Positions 55,497 through 64,000 of a DNA stretch of 64,000 nucleotides are shown here, one piece after another. Under the pieces are notes generated by a model, which had not been told where the DNA came from, did not search any database, and saw only the letters and a list, made by a program, of their open reading frames with translations. Both the position numbers and the translations under genes were made by a program. Positions within the stretch are counted from its first letter, which is position 1. Each line of letters starts with the position of its first letter. Source of the stretch: Limnephilus marmoratus (Eukaryota; Arthropoda; Insecta; Trichoptera; Limnephilidae); the NCBI GenBank assembly GCA_917880885.1, contig OU862916.1, forward strand, positions 53,976,831-54,040,830, in the 5' to 3' direction.

Positions 55497-56179
55497 TTTT
55501 TTGGATTTAATCTTACAATTGTTGGGTGATTATTGATATACTTGATTGTAATGTCTTGCTCACCTAATGATTGCCTATTTTGTAGTTCGATTCTTAAATT
55601 ATTTAGATAGTTCCTTTGAGCAACTGATTGGTCAGGGTACATGCGGATGTTATTCTTCAGCGCGTGTTTCTTGCTGAGTAGGATTTTCGGCCATTTAGAT
55701 TCAGGGAACTCGACTTTAACACCCCTCGGTTTGTTGTTATCCCTTTTCCCGATTCTGTAAACTTTCAGGTCAAGGGAATTGGTAGAGTTGTCCAGGTCGA
55801 AAATGATTTTTTTAATGCTGGTTGTGTCGTCTTTCATAATATCAGTCTGGGTTATTGCTACGCTTTCGAGGATGTTACAGATTATAATATTTTTTTCCCT
55901 TAAATTTTGGTCATTCATCTCAGCAATAATCCCACAGACGTTATTTGGTTGCAAATTAGTAGTGGTTACAGCAGGGGGGATATTTTTGTACACTGATGAT
56001 TCGCCTTCTAGAGTAGCCATTCTTGCTGCCATTTGGCCTATGGACCCTAGGATATTATTAGTTTTGGGCATTATTTTTGCAATTTGCTCCTTTGTGAATT
56101 TGTTAATGGGATCCATCACGATATTAGTTAGTGCATTAATTGCGTCTTGTGCTAGGGATATGTAAGTCTGCGCATCCAT
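55493..56179 (-). CDS. LINE ORF1 (nucleic-acid-binding protein)
   Basis: This is the ORF1 of the same LINE, expected to bind element RNA. It has 228 residues from the ATG at 56179 (context AATATGG). The frame is open about 30 codons further upstream without another ATG. Residues around 100-215 carry NLREKNIIICNILES, KVYRIGKRDNNKPRGVKVEF and RMYPDQSVAQRNYLNNLR. These patterns occur in LINE ORF1 proteins with an RRM-like fold. No CCHC zinc knuckle is visible, which is unusual for jockey elements. The stop TGA (55495-55493) directly follows the heptamer A-AAA-AAC. Confidence 0.75.
   Translation of the reverse strand: MDAQTYISLAQDAINALTNIVMDPINKFTKEQIAKIMPKTNNILGSIGQMAARMATLEGESSVYKNIPPAVTTTNLQPNNVCGIIAEMNDQNLREKNIIICNILESVAITQTDIMKDDTTSIKKIIFDLDNSTNSLDLKVYRIGKRDNNKPRGVKVEFPESKWPKILLSKKHALKNNIRMYPDQSVAQRNYLNNLRIELQNRQSLGEQDITIKYINNHPTIVRLNPKN
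55496..55502 (-). promoter_or_regulatory. Candidate -1 ribosomal frameshift site A-AAA-AAC between ORF1 and ORF2
   Basis: On the minus strand ORF1 ends with codons CCA AAA AAC TGA. The A AAA AAC heptamer is in the correct phase for a classical -1 slip, which would read CTG next and continue straight into ORF2, bypassing the TGA. ORF2 homology (IYYQNVRG) starts only eight codons later and precedes the first ORF2 ATG. I see no strong stem-loop just downstream. Reinitiation is an alternative. Confidence 0.55.
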
Positions 56180-56664
56180 ATTTATTTCAAATTTAGGTAA
56201 ATAAAAATTAATAGTAGGTTGAACTCCCCTGATTACTGGCTGGCGGTCTGGAATAACGTACGCTTTCAAGTAGTAGTGAGTAAGTATCAGTACTTTAATT
56301 ACTAGGCGTGCGGAAATGCAGGTTACCTGCCTGCTGTTTTATATTGTTAAACTGCCTTAAACTGTTTTATATTGTTAAATGTTATAATTGTAAATTACCA
56401 TTGTTTGCCGATGCTATTTCATAGCAATTGATGCTATTTTAGCATGAAAGTATATTGAAATTTTGTTTCGGTTCGGATCTTTCCTATGTTTATATTTTTT
56501 TAATTTTCTACGTATTAGAACACGTAAGTATATCAACCTAATTTATATTTTTTTTATTTATTTATAAAATGCGTGATATCAGGACGTTTCTGTAGAGTAA
56601 TTCATTAAATAACCGTACTAGGCGGCTACCTGTTTCATGGTGACCAGTAGAATATTTGAGTAAC

Positions 56665-56830
56665 TTTGTATGAAGTCTTCTTCTTCTTCTTGGTGTGCCC
56701 TATCAGATCCCTCCGACGCGACGTTGGCGATCACTCTGGAAAATGTCTCTCTGTCTTGCGCTGCCCAGAATAGCCCCTCCACACTTCTAATGCCGAAGTC
56801 TAGTGTAAACATATGGATTTGGTATATAAA
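56665..56830 (-). pseudogene. LINE C-terminal relic with GAA-repeat tail
   Basis: Minus-strand translation gives AAQDRETFSRVIANVASEGS followed by DRAHQEEEED, and the DNA ends in GAAGAAGAAGAAGAC (about 56691-56672). This is a known kind of insect LINE 3' end with the tail starting inside the last codons. It is short and dead. Confidence 0.6.
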
Positions 56831-57036
56831 CATGCTGAAAATTGGAAAAATTATAATAGAAAGTAAAGGATAGAAGGAGAAAAAGGCATGCATAAGGATT
56901 AATTTTAAAAATATTCATAACTTTATTTTATATGCATACATGCATGCACACATGTATGTATAGGTGCATAAATAATATATACATATGTAAACACCTACAC
57001 GCATACGTATACGCATATATGTACTCATATTTTTAC
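56831..57036. repeat. Low-complexity CATA/TATG-rich sequence
   Basis: Alternating ACATGCA, ATGTATG, GCATACGTATAC runs occupy about 56930-57030. No coding content. Confidence 0.6.
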
Positions 57037-57985
57037 TGACGATATAAAACTTTTCAAAGCAATCAAAAGTTACATCGATTCCATTATTCTGCAGAACGAT
57101 CTTGATTCTCTTGTCAAATGGTCGGAACTGAACAACTTACCCTTCAGCATTCAGAAATGCAGTGTTGTTACATTTACAAGATCCAAAGATACATTCCTGT
57201 TCCCCTACCACATTAATAAACATAAATTAACACGAAAAAATGAGATTCGAGACCTTGGCGTAATTTTTTAAGCAAATCTCTCTTTCAAATCCCATATATC
57301 TGATATTGTCTCCCGTGCCAACAAAATGCTTGGATTTGTTCTTCGTAATTCAAGATCATTTACCAACGGAATCGCAATCCTAAGAACGTATGAAGCACTT
57401 GTTCGCAGTATCTTGGAATATAGCTCCATTATTTGGGCCCCTTCTGAGCAAAACCATATTCTCGAAATAGAAAAAGTACAAAAGAGATTCATGCGTTTCC
57501 TATATATGAGAGAATATATGTACTACCCTTTCCTGTATCCATCCTTATTCTTAGCAGGAATGCTCGATCTTAATACATTAGAAGCCCGCCGAAAAATATT
57601 CTAGGGAAACATTTTTTAAGATAATCTCTGGAACTATACATAATCCACCTATTTTGAAAGAAATTAACTTATATGTCCCAGACAAGTATACTCGTGGAAG
57701 GTCCCATACCCTTTTTTATGCTCCAAAAGCGAGGACTTCTGCCTATCAGAACGCGCCAGTCAACAGAGCGACTGAACTGCTCAACGAGTCTGCTTTGACC
57801 ATTGACATTTTTAACGTAACCTACAGGCAGTTTAACAATTATCTTTTGACGTATGTCACAAAGTAGTGAAACTGACCTTTTTATGTGTTTTGCTATACTT
57901 TTTGTCTAATTTGTAATCTTCTCCATAATGTATTGGTGAATAACCGTTTTACGGAGAACATGAAAAAATAAATAAATAAATATAT
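57037..57985 (+). pseudogene. 5'-truncated LINE, reverse transcriptase 3' half, with AATA tail
   Basis: Translation starts at DDIKLF of the RT active site. It continues through NLPFSIQKCSVVTFTRSKD, SRANKMLGFVLRNSRSF, LVRSILEYSSIIWAPSEQNH and EKVQKRFMRFLYMREYMYYP (ORF 57326-57604), then in another frame NLYVPDKYTRGRSH (ORF 57654-57866). Stops and one or two frameshifts make it dead. The tail AATAAATAAATAAATA at about 57968-57983 matches the tail type of the 52.3-56.3 kb LINE. Confidence 0.8.
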
Positions 57986-58149
57986 AAACATTCACACATG
58001 CTCATACATACACACACATACGCATTCGTACACGTACACATATATTCTCACACATATAAAAAATATAAAAACTCCTCTTTCTGAGTACGAGAAACTGGCT
58101 ACTAACACTATCATATTTACTTTTCATATGTTTTTTCTTTATATTGCTG

Positions 58150-58737
58150 GAACAAAACTAGAGAAGGTACAGAGTATTGTATACTTGGACTGTAATGTAA
58201 ATGATAGATGGGATCCTTCGGTTAAAATCAAATGCCGCATTGAGCAAGCTCGTGCAACCTTTATCCGTATGAAAAAGATGTTCTGCAATCATGATCCCAA
58301 CCTTGGATTACGAATGCGAATGGTCAGATGCTACGAGTTTTCGATATTATTTTAGGGAATGTAATAAGCATGGACGCTTACTGAAGAACTAATTAGGCGA
58401 CTTAAGGCATTCGAGATGTGGATCTACAGAAGAAACTTAAAATAAGCTGGATGGCAGGGTTACTAATGAAGATGTTATGGTTAAAAGAAGTTATTAAAAC
58501 TATAAAAATCCGAAAACTTCAATATCTTGGACATGTGATGAGACATCCAGAGAAGTATGAGATCTTGCATCTCATAATGCAGGGAAAGATTGCCGTAAGA
58601 CGGGGCCCTGGAAGAAGAACCTCATTGCTGAAAAACCTGAGACAGTGGTTTGGCTGTTCCGGGCCGCAGTTAACAAAGTCCGCATAGCCAACATGATAAC
58701 CAACGTCCGTTGAACGGACAGGGCAGAAGAAGAAGAA
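58150..58737 (+). pseudogene. LINE reverse transcriptase C-terminal relic with GAA tail
   Basis: TKLEKVQSIVYLDCNVNDRW, IKCRIEQARATFIRMKKMF and, after a frameshift, KTIKIRKLQYLGHVMRHPEK and RRGPGRRTSLLKNLRQWFG make up the C-terminal connector of an insect LINE. This family differs from the others here. It ends AGAAGAAGAAGAATG near 58737. A short A/C-rich simple repeat (CATACACACACATACGC) precedes it at about 58005-58050. Confidence 0.8.
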
Positions 58738-61110
58738 TGTTTTAACACAAAAGGTTTATTGTAAATACAAAGATTTAAAGTTCTAAGTATCATTTTGTTT
58801 TAAAATTAACAAAAAGGCCTTTGTGAAGGAGATATAGGGAAATTTATCGTACGTAAATTGCTAAAATACTAAAGGTTCGCAATATACTTATTTTGGCTCG
58901 GATATTAACCTTCTATTAACATTGCGATATCTTCGAAGCCCAAAGTTTCCTTGAACAAAAGTTATCGATACGTAGATATTCCCAAGTATTAGAAACTTAT
59001 GTTAAAATTTAAGCTATTAGATAATTTTATCTTTTTCTCAATCTATTACTTCTCAATTTACCAACGAATTTTAAAGGGTAAGTTCGTATATTGTATCGTG
59101 TACACGTAGCTATTTCAATAGTAGTAATGAGTTTTAATGGAGCTCAAACAGCTGAAGGACGCTGTACAAATAAATACAAAGTTTAATATATTTAAATAAT
59201 AACTAGCTGAACGTTATTATTAAGGTACATGAACTTTATACTTTAAACTTTATATTTTATACTCATACTTCTTACATTTCACTTACTACTTATTGCTTTC
59301 ACTTCTTACTTTTTAGCTTTTGCTTTTAACTTTACATTTACGCTATTACATTCTTGTTGTATTGGGTATTCTTGTAGGTTTTCTGCATTCATTCTCGTTG
59401 AAGATACTATTTATATTTTAATTTTATTACGATAATGGCACAAGTTGTGCAATGTATGTGGAAATAAATAAATACCGCGCCCTTGAGATGATTTTTCACC
59501 AAAACGGCGCTATACAAGTCATTTATGTAGGTTTGTAGGTACTTACCTATAAAATCGATATATATTTATGTAGTAGTATTTTTATTAAGGTGCGTTATGA
59601 TTGAGTTTGATTAATTGATGAAATTTTTTTATTTTTCCTTAAAATCAATTGTTTTTTTTTTTAATATTCGTAGTGAATATGGCGTAGGCACCTGAAAATT
59701 CTGTAGAAATCCAATATTGAGCCTCTCAATACATTAAATTCAATGAGAACGGGTCGTTTTTAATATTCGTTCCTGTCCACAGGTTGTGCTTACTAATAGT
59801 TTGATTTTTTGCTCCTCTCTTGAACCTTGGTCTCTTTATGACCAAGGTTAGGTACTTCGCGTTGATATACAATATAGGTACACAACATCCCCAAAGATGA
59901 CGTTGGACCCCGAAAGGCTTCCCACACATTAAGTTGATTTTCACTTAACAATTGCTTTTTGACATTTTGATATCAGGACCACTACACATTGGTGTGGTGG
60001 TCCTGCCGCTAAGAGATCACTTGTAACTTGCAACTTGCAACCAGTGTTTTTCTGTTGCATGCGTCATTTATGGGAGCGAGATATAGACATCCTGAATGTC
60101 TGTGGAGGGAGAGGATTCAGTGAATCTATCCGTGGTACACGTACCTTTGTGATTATTTGTAGAAGTACCTTGGTATAGCTTCACGCATTTTATTGCGTCT
60201 ATAGACAAATTCAATACCGCAAAACAAACTCAACTAGTCCCAACAAAAACCGTAGTTTCCATTATTTGGCTTATTTTAGGCAGAAGCGTGCGGAAACTAT
60301 CCCAAAATCTCCGCGGACCGGATCTACGCCGGCAAATTACTAATATCCAATGAAGCGATGAGCATTTCCTATGTAGATCAGTACCTAGTAATTACCATCG
60401 GTGTGTCCAACCAACTTTCACCGTCGAAAGTGTTCTAGCCGAATTAAAATGCTATCGTCGGTCGAGTTGGAAATCTGAATTAGCGATAATTTCGACCGGA
60501 TTTAATGACGTCAAATTGGAGAATTTAGCGGCAAATAAATTAATTGCTTATCAACGGGTGTACGTAACTCTACACGCATATTTAATGGATTTACGACTCA
60601 CCTTAAATTAATTATATGTAAGGGGCTTTTGAGGTAATTCAATTATGGTAGAGATAATTATATATAACAATGATAATAATTACATTAAGTTCTGTATTCC
60701 AAACATGGTTGTGTTGTATTTGCAAGCATGCGTTGCAAATGATTCCAATTAATTTATATTTACGAAGGACATAATTGGTTTTCATAGATCTTTATCCTTC
60801 AAAATCTTACAAAAAATTGCTATAATTATCTACTAATGTTGTTTACATTATGATATTATTATTTATATTATTATTTTTGTTAATATCATCAACTCGGTTC
60901 CTCGGAGGATGGTAAAGTGGATGTACTGCAATTGCGAGGGGTTACAAAACTTACAAATAGTTTCCTGCAGAGGTAATGTAGGCTCTCATAATTCATTGAA
61001 AGATCAAAATTCTGTACTCCTGTACGTCCGATAATATTTGCCTTTCTTTTTAATTTATTTTATTCATATATTCTTGTATTACATGAAATGTTGCAATATT
61101 TTTCACAATG
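58738..61110. other. Non-coding DNA
   Basis: I find no gene. A short stretch at about 59885-59925 (ATCCCCAAAGATGACG) resembles the 3' part of retroposon family A. GCAAGCATGCGTTGCAAA (about 60721-60738) resembles the Helitron minisatellite unit at 47.5 kb. Confidence 0.35.
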
Positions 61111-61115
61111 GTTAG

Positions 61116-61315
61116 TGTAATGTACACTATGTAAAGGTTAATATTAAGAAAGAACAAGTAACACTCATCTTAACTGATATCGGCTCACGGCAAGCGTCCC
61201 CGCGTCTTCTCTATGCAGTCGGTCGCCCAGTACCGTCCTACGCCCCACAACTCCGCGCGTGCACTGCCTGAGACGACAGAGTTATTCACAACTATACATG
61301 TGTGAATACACTACA
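61116..61315 (-). repeat. 3' LTR of the gypsy element, with adjacent polypurine tract
   Basis: On the minus strand the 200-bp LTR begins TGTAGTGTATTCACACATG (61315) and ends GTACATTACA (61116), giving TGTA...TACA ends. It is preceded by AATAAGGGAGGGA (61328-61316), a polypurine tract where plus-strand DNA synthesis would start. The position matches the end of pol. Confidence 0.75.
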
Positions 61316-61619
61316 TCCCTCCCTTATTATTGTTTTTAATAATAAATATTTTATTTTTCCATAAGTACCTATTTCAAGTACAATCAGCAAGTCCTTATTC
61401 AAATTATGTTTAATAACTAATCATCAATTATTTCCTCATTATTGTCCATCAATTTATTCACTCGAATTGTGATTGATTTACATGGCCATTATCGTTTGTT
61501 TGAGCAGCACTAGTATTATTCTCATCATCTAGCACCTTCCAATGTCCTTCCACTCCTTTAAGGTGTATGTGTCATCTGATTCGCTGACCAGTTTCATCAT
61601 TCCGAAGACTTACGTCTCC

Positions 61620-62640
61620 TCCTTTGTTCGATTTAACGATATGTGTTTTGGGTTCGTCGTTCAAGCGCAGCTTGTTTTTTTTTTTTTTTAGTCATGTTCT
61701 TGACGTATACTTTATCACCAACTTCCAATTTACAAGCAATAGCTCTTCTATTCATGTCCACTTATTCCTACCCTTTTTCTTTTATCTCTATCCCTCATTT
61801 CAAGGTCCTCTGAGAGATGCGTCATGTCATGAATTATAGGCAGCTTGTCTCGAAATTGTCCTCTAAAGAACAGTTCTGCAGGTGTTTTTCCTGTAACTGT
61901 ATGAAGTGTACTGTTGTACATCACCTTGTACTCACGAAGAGCCTCTTTCCATTTATTTTTCTCTACTTGAGAAATCTTGAGGTGTTTTACGATGTCCCTA
62001 TTCTGACGCTCCACCTCTCCGTTTTGTTGCGGCCAGTAGGGAATGCTATTATAGAGTCGTATGTTCCTCTCTGCACAGAAAATCTAAAGTCTTCGCTGGA
62101 AAATTTCCCCCGTTGTCTGTTGTAAGCGAGATCGGGTTGCCAAGCCTGCTAAAAATATATTTAAGCTTTCCACTTATTTCGAAGCTTGTTATGGTTCTGC
62201 GTGTTTTCATCTCTTTATATCTGGTGTAATTATCTACGACTACCAGAATATAATCTCCACTAGGTAAGGGTCACTACCCATGAGGTCAATTGCTATGTCA
62301 ACCCATGGTTCGGAAGGTAAGTCACTTCTTTTTAACGGGTTTGGGGCGCTGGGTGCACCCTTTACAGGCTTTGCATATGTTTTCAGCATCTTTGTCGCAC
62401 TTAGGCCATTATACTTTGGTCCTCAATCTGCCCTTCATCACGACTATCCCCGGATTGCCTTCGTGCGCAGCTTCCAGAATTTTTCTGCGTACTTTGTTTG
62501 GGATTACAATTTTCGTCCCCCTGAGAAGAATATCGCCTTTCGATGCGAGCGCATGGTTTTGCTTTCGGACCAAATATCACCTCCAAGGGCTTATGGTCCG
62601 TTACCCGATCGAACACCTTGCCATACAGGAACATGTTAAA
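61620..62640 (-). pseudogene. gypsy integrase, decayed
   Basis: Minus-strand pieces in order: TKIVIPNKVRRKILEAAHEG; then the HHCC-type zinc region ending CKACKGCTQRPKPV; then a broken catalytic core; then QNGEVERQNRDIVKHL with SQVEKNKWKEALREYKVMYN, NSTLHTVTGKTPAELFFRGQ (61748-62014); and VGDKVYVKN near 61700. Integrase would insert the cDNA into the genome. The catalytic core contains stops, so it is not functional. Confidence 0.8.
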
Positions 62641-62977
62641 ATGTTCGACTGCCCAAACCAGCGGTGGCCTCTTATGGCCTCTTTTCCTGTTTGGCAGTAA
62701 CGACGCTCACAGCTGATAAGGTTTTTATTATCAACTGCAATTATTCTCGGCCCGTTCTTATTGATTTGCACCAGCACTGCATCCAGACCCACTAGGCTTG
62801 CATCTGCAATCACCACAGTCTTATCATGTGCATTGTAGTAACCTAAATTTGGTACCTTCACGAGCGCCACTTTGAGATCATTAAATGCGTTCTTTTGGGC
62901 GTCGCCCCAGTCATCTTGAATGTCCATGTTTCTTCCCGTTCTTTTCCGTAACAATTGCTTAAGGGGTTCTGTTACCG
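62560..62977 (-). pseudogene. gypsy RNase H domain, decayed
   Basis: Reading left from 62977, GNMDIQDDWGDAQKNAFNDL leads into LKVALVKVPNLGYYNAHDKT and VVIADASLVGLDAVLVQINK (the ADAS is an RNase H active-site motif). Further pieces are ERRYCQTGKEA and, in another frame, VTDHKPLEVIFG. It lies between RT and integrase as expected. Frame changes near 62650-62690 break it. Confidence 0.8.
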
Positions 62978-63251
62978 TTTTTTTTTTTTTTTTACAGTGT
63001 ATACCGCACAAGAATCTCAACTGCTCCCGTCTGGAGCCAGTGAGACTATGGCATCCCCAATTGGGGTATGTTGTGAGGCTGAAGGTAATGGGGAGGGGAA
63101 GGAGGTGGGGAAGAGGAAGGTTGGGAAGCACCTGGCTATTCAGCTCTGGTCACTAAACACGGCTAAAGCCATTTTCAAGCAACGTTTCAATTCTGAATGG
63201 TGGTCTTACACCAGGGCGATACTAATAGTATCTTCCACTCTGGAACATGCC
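62978..63251 (-). mobile_element. Retroposon family B inserted in the gypsy RT
   Basis: On the minus strand the copy runs from GGCATGTTCCAGAGTGGAAG (63251) to CGGTATACACTGT followed by about 16 A residues (62993-62978). It separates gypsy RT (63252-63490) from RNase H. The intact poly(A) indicates a younger insertion than its host. Its other copy is at 50992-51470. Confidence 0.75.
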
Positions 63252-63490
63252 GCAAATATACAGATTGCTAAATGGGGTATCCATTTTCCCACGAAATCCA
63301 CTAAGCCCATAAAGCTCTGCAGTTCAGCGATATTCGTTGGGGCTCTAAATTCCTTTATAACCAAGATATACTTGTCTAATTGTTTAACTCCCTGTTCTGA
63401 CAGTTCATGCCCTAGGAAGTGGATTTTCTTCATTCCAAAAATGAATTTGTCGTCCCTCAAACTCATGCTATTTTCTTCTAACACTATCAT
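63252..63490 (-). pseudogene. gypsy reverse transcriptase, C-terminal part
   Basis: Minus-strand residues FIFGMKKIHFLGHELSEQGV, KEFRAPTNIAELQSFMGLVD and VGKWIPHLA are the highly conserved region after the RT active site in Ty3/gypsy pol (FLGH and SFLGL-type motifs). The upstream RT with the catalytic YxDD is absent between here and the gag remnant. A large deletion therefore joins gag to late RT. Confidence 0.85.
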
Positions 63491-63579
63491 AATTCTTTTT
63501 TCCTTCCATGTCTCTGTTCCTACTCTGTTGATTGACTAACTTTCCATAGGTTTCATACGAAAGTTTCCTAATTGACGAT

Positions 63580-63780
63580 CTATGGCTTCCAGTGCATTCG
63601 CTTCTGCAACTTTTCATCCAAACCGATCTTGTCCCCTGTTTTCAATATCTTTTTTCGGAGTTCTTCTGAATTACCCTTTTTAGTTATTTGGTCTATGATA
63701 TGCTCGTTTTCTTTATTCACCAAACTGACACTTCTTGGCCTGTAGTCGAAGTCTGACAACAATTTTTTCGAACTTCTCAT
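63580..63780 (-). pseudogene. gypsy gag remnant
   Basis: Minus-strand SKKLLSDFDYRPRSVSLVNK and IIDQITKKGNSEELRKKILK fit the late gag region of Ty3/gypsy elements, where DQI-G--S-ELR-KLL is common. It lies upstream of RT with no protease in between. The identification is weaker than for RT and integrase. Confidence 0.5.
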
Positions 63781-64000
63781 CCTGTTCCTGTTTTAGGAGA
63801 CGAAACAGATGTCGCTTATATACTTTGCTCTGTTTAGGTGCAAAGTAGTTGTCTAATTTTTTATTCACGTTTAACATCGCAATGAAGGTTCACCTTCAGT
63901 TGCATTAGCTTCCGGGATGTTGTAGAAAATTTCTTGTAACTCGGGATCACCGATATGTAAAAGACTAGCTATTTTCTTTGCCTCGGTGTTTATGCCTGTC

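Larger units (their letters stand above)
52311..56300 (-). mobile_element. Nearly full-length two-ORF LINE (jockey-superfamily type)
   Basis: On the minus strand the order is 5' leader, ORF1, ORF2 (endonuclease plus reverse transcriptase), about 330 bp of 3'UTR and a tail of AATA repeats ending near 52311. Both ORFs are uninterrupted over about 3.5 kb, so the copy is young and perhaps still able to move. The relic at 57.0-58.0 kb has the same tail type and may be a cousin. The exact 5' end and target duplication were not resolved. Confidence 0.88.
61116..64000 (-). mobile_element. Ty3/gypsy LTR retrotransposon, 3' portion, decayed, runs off the window
   Basis: On the minus strand the order is gag remnant, reverse transcriptase, RNase H, integrase, polypurine tract and 3' LTR, which is the Ty3/gypsy order. 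Multiple frameshifts and stops disrupt the frames. A family B retroposon is inserted at 62978-63251. The 5' LTR would lie beyond 64000. This is an old, inactive copy. Confidence 0.85.

Overview
The window looks like a piece of a lepidopteran (moth or butterfly) chromosome. The evidence is an intron-rich Myc gene, many GTAGGTACCTACC-type stretches, AT-rich intergenic DNA, and a dense mix of insect mobile elements: LINEs with short tandem-repeat tails, Helitron CTAG-T ends, mariner, hAT, Harbinger and Tigger derivatives, and a Ty3/gypsy element. Nothing suggests bacterial or viral DNA.

Bases 1-14000 hold one complete host gene on the + strand, the insect Myc orthologue. It has a non-coding first exon (ends 458), a 1.8 kb intron, coding exon 2 (CDS 2393-3197), a 9.6 kb intron with GC-rich candidate control islands, and coding exon 3 (12816-13414), followed by a 3'UTR with AATAAA at 13868. 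The predicted protein is 467 residues, with a Myc box II, an acidic stretch split by the intron, a basic nuclear localisation region and a C-terminal bHLH-leucine zipper.

About 4 kb downstream on the same strand, 17792-17932 is the first coding exon of a tRNA dimethylallyltransferase (TRIT1/MiaA family). It carries the Walker A loop and ends at a GT donor. I could not find the later exons, so they are beyond the window, scattered in the repeats, or lost.

From about 18 kb to the end I find no further host exon with confidence. The DNA is a layered repeat landscape: a foldback transposon with 9-bp target duplication nested in a LINE tail (19.6-20.6 kb); a 5'-truncated LINE (21.5-23.1 kb); a TA-flanked MITE, a tRNA-like SINE and a Tigger remnant (23.2-25.2 kb); hAT and Harbinger MITEs (33.5-35.6 kb); an internally deleted mariner (36.5-37.5 kb); Helitron 3' ends; a poly(A) retroposon family in at least six copies; a nearly full-length two-ORF LINE (52.3-56.3 kb, minus) with a possible -1 frameshift signal; several reverse transcriptase relics; and the 3' LTR plus decayed pol of a Ty3/gypsy element (61.1-64.0 kb, minus).

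The most interesting signal is a set of small insertions (30.05-30.20, 35.63-36.15, 38.74-38.87 and 51.49-51.72 kb). Each carries a hammerhead-ribozyme-like core, CTGANGA - hairpin - GAAAC, with a covarying three-base outer helix. Two are arranged head to head, and three are flanked by long direct repeats. They look like non-autonomous, Penelope-type or retrozyme-like elements.
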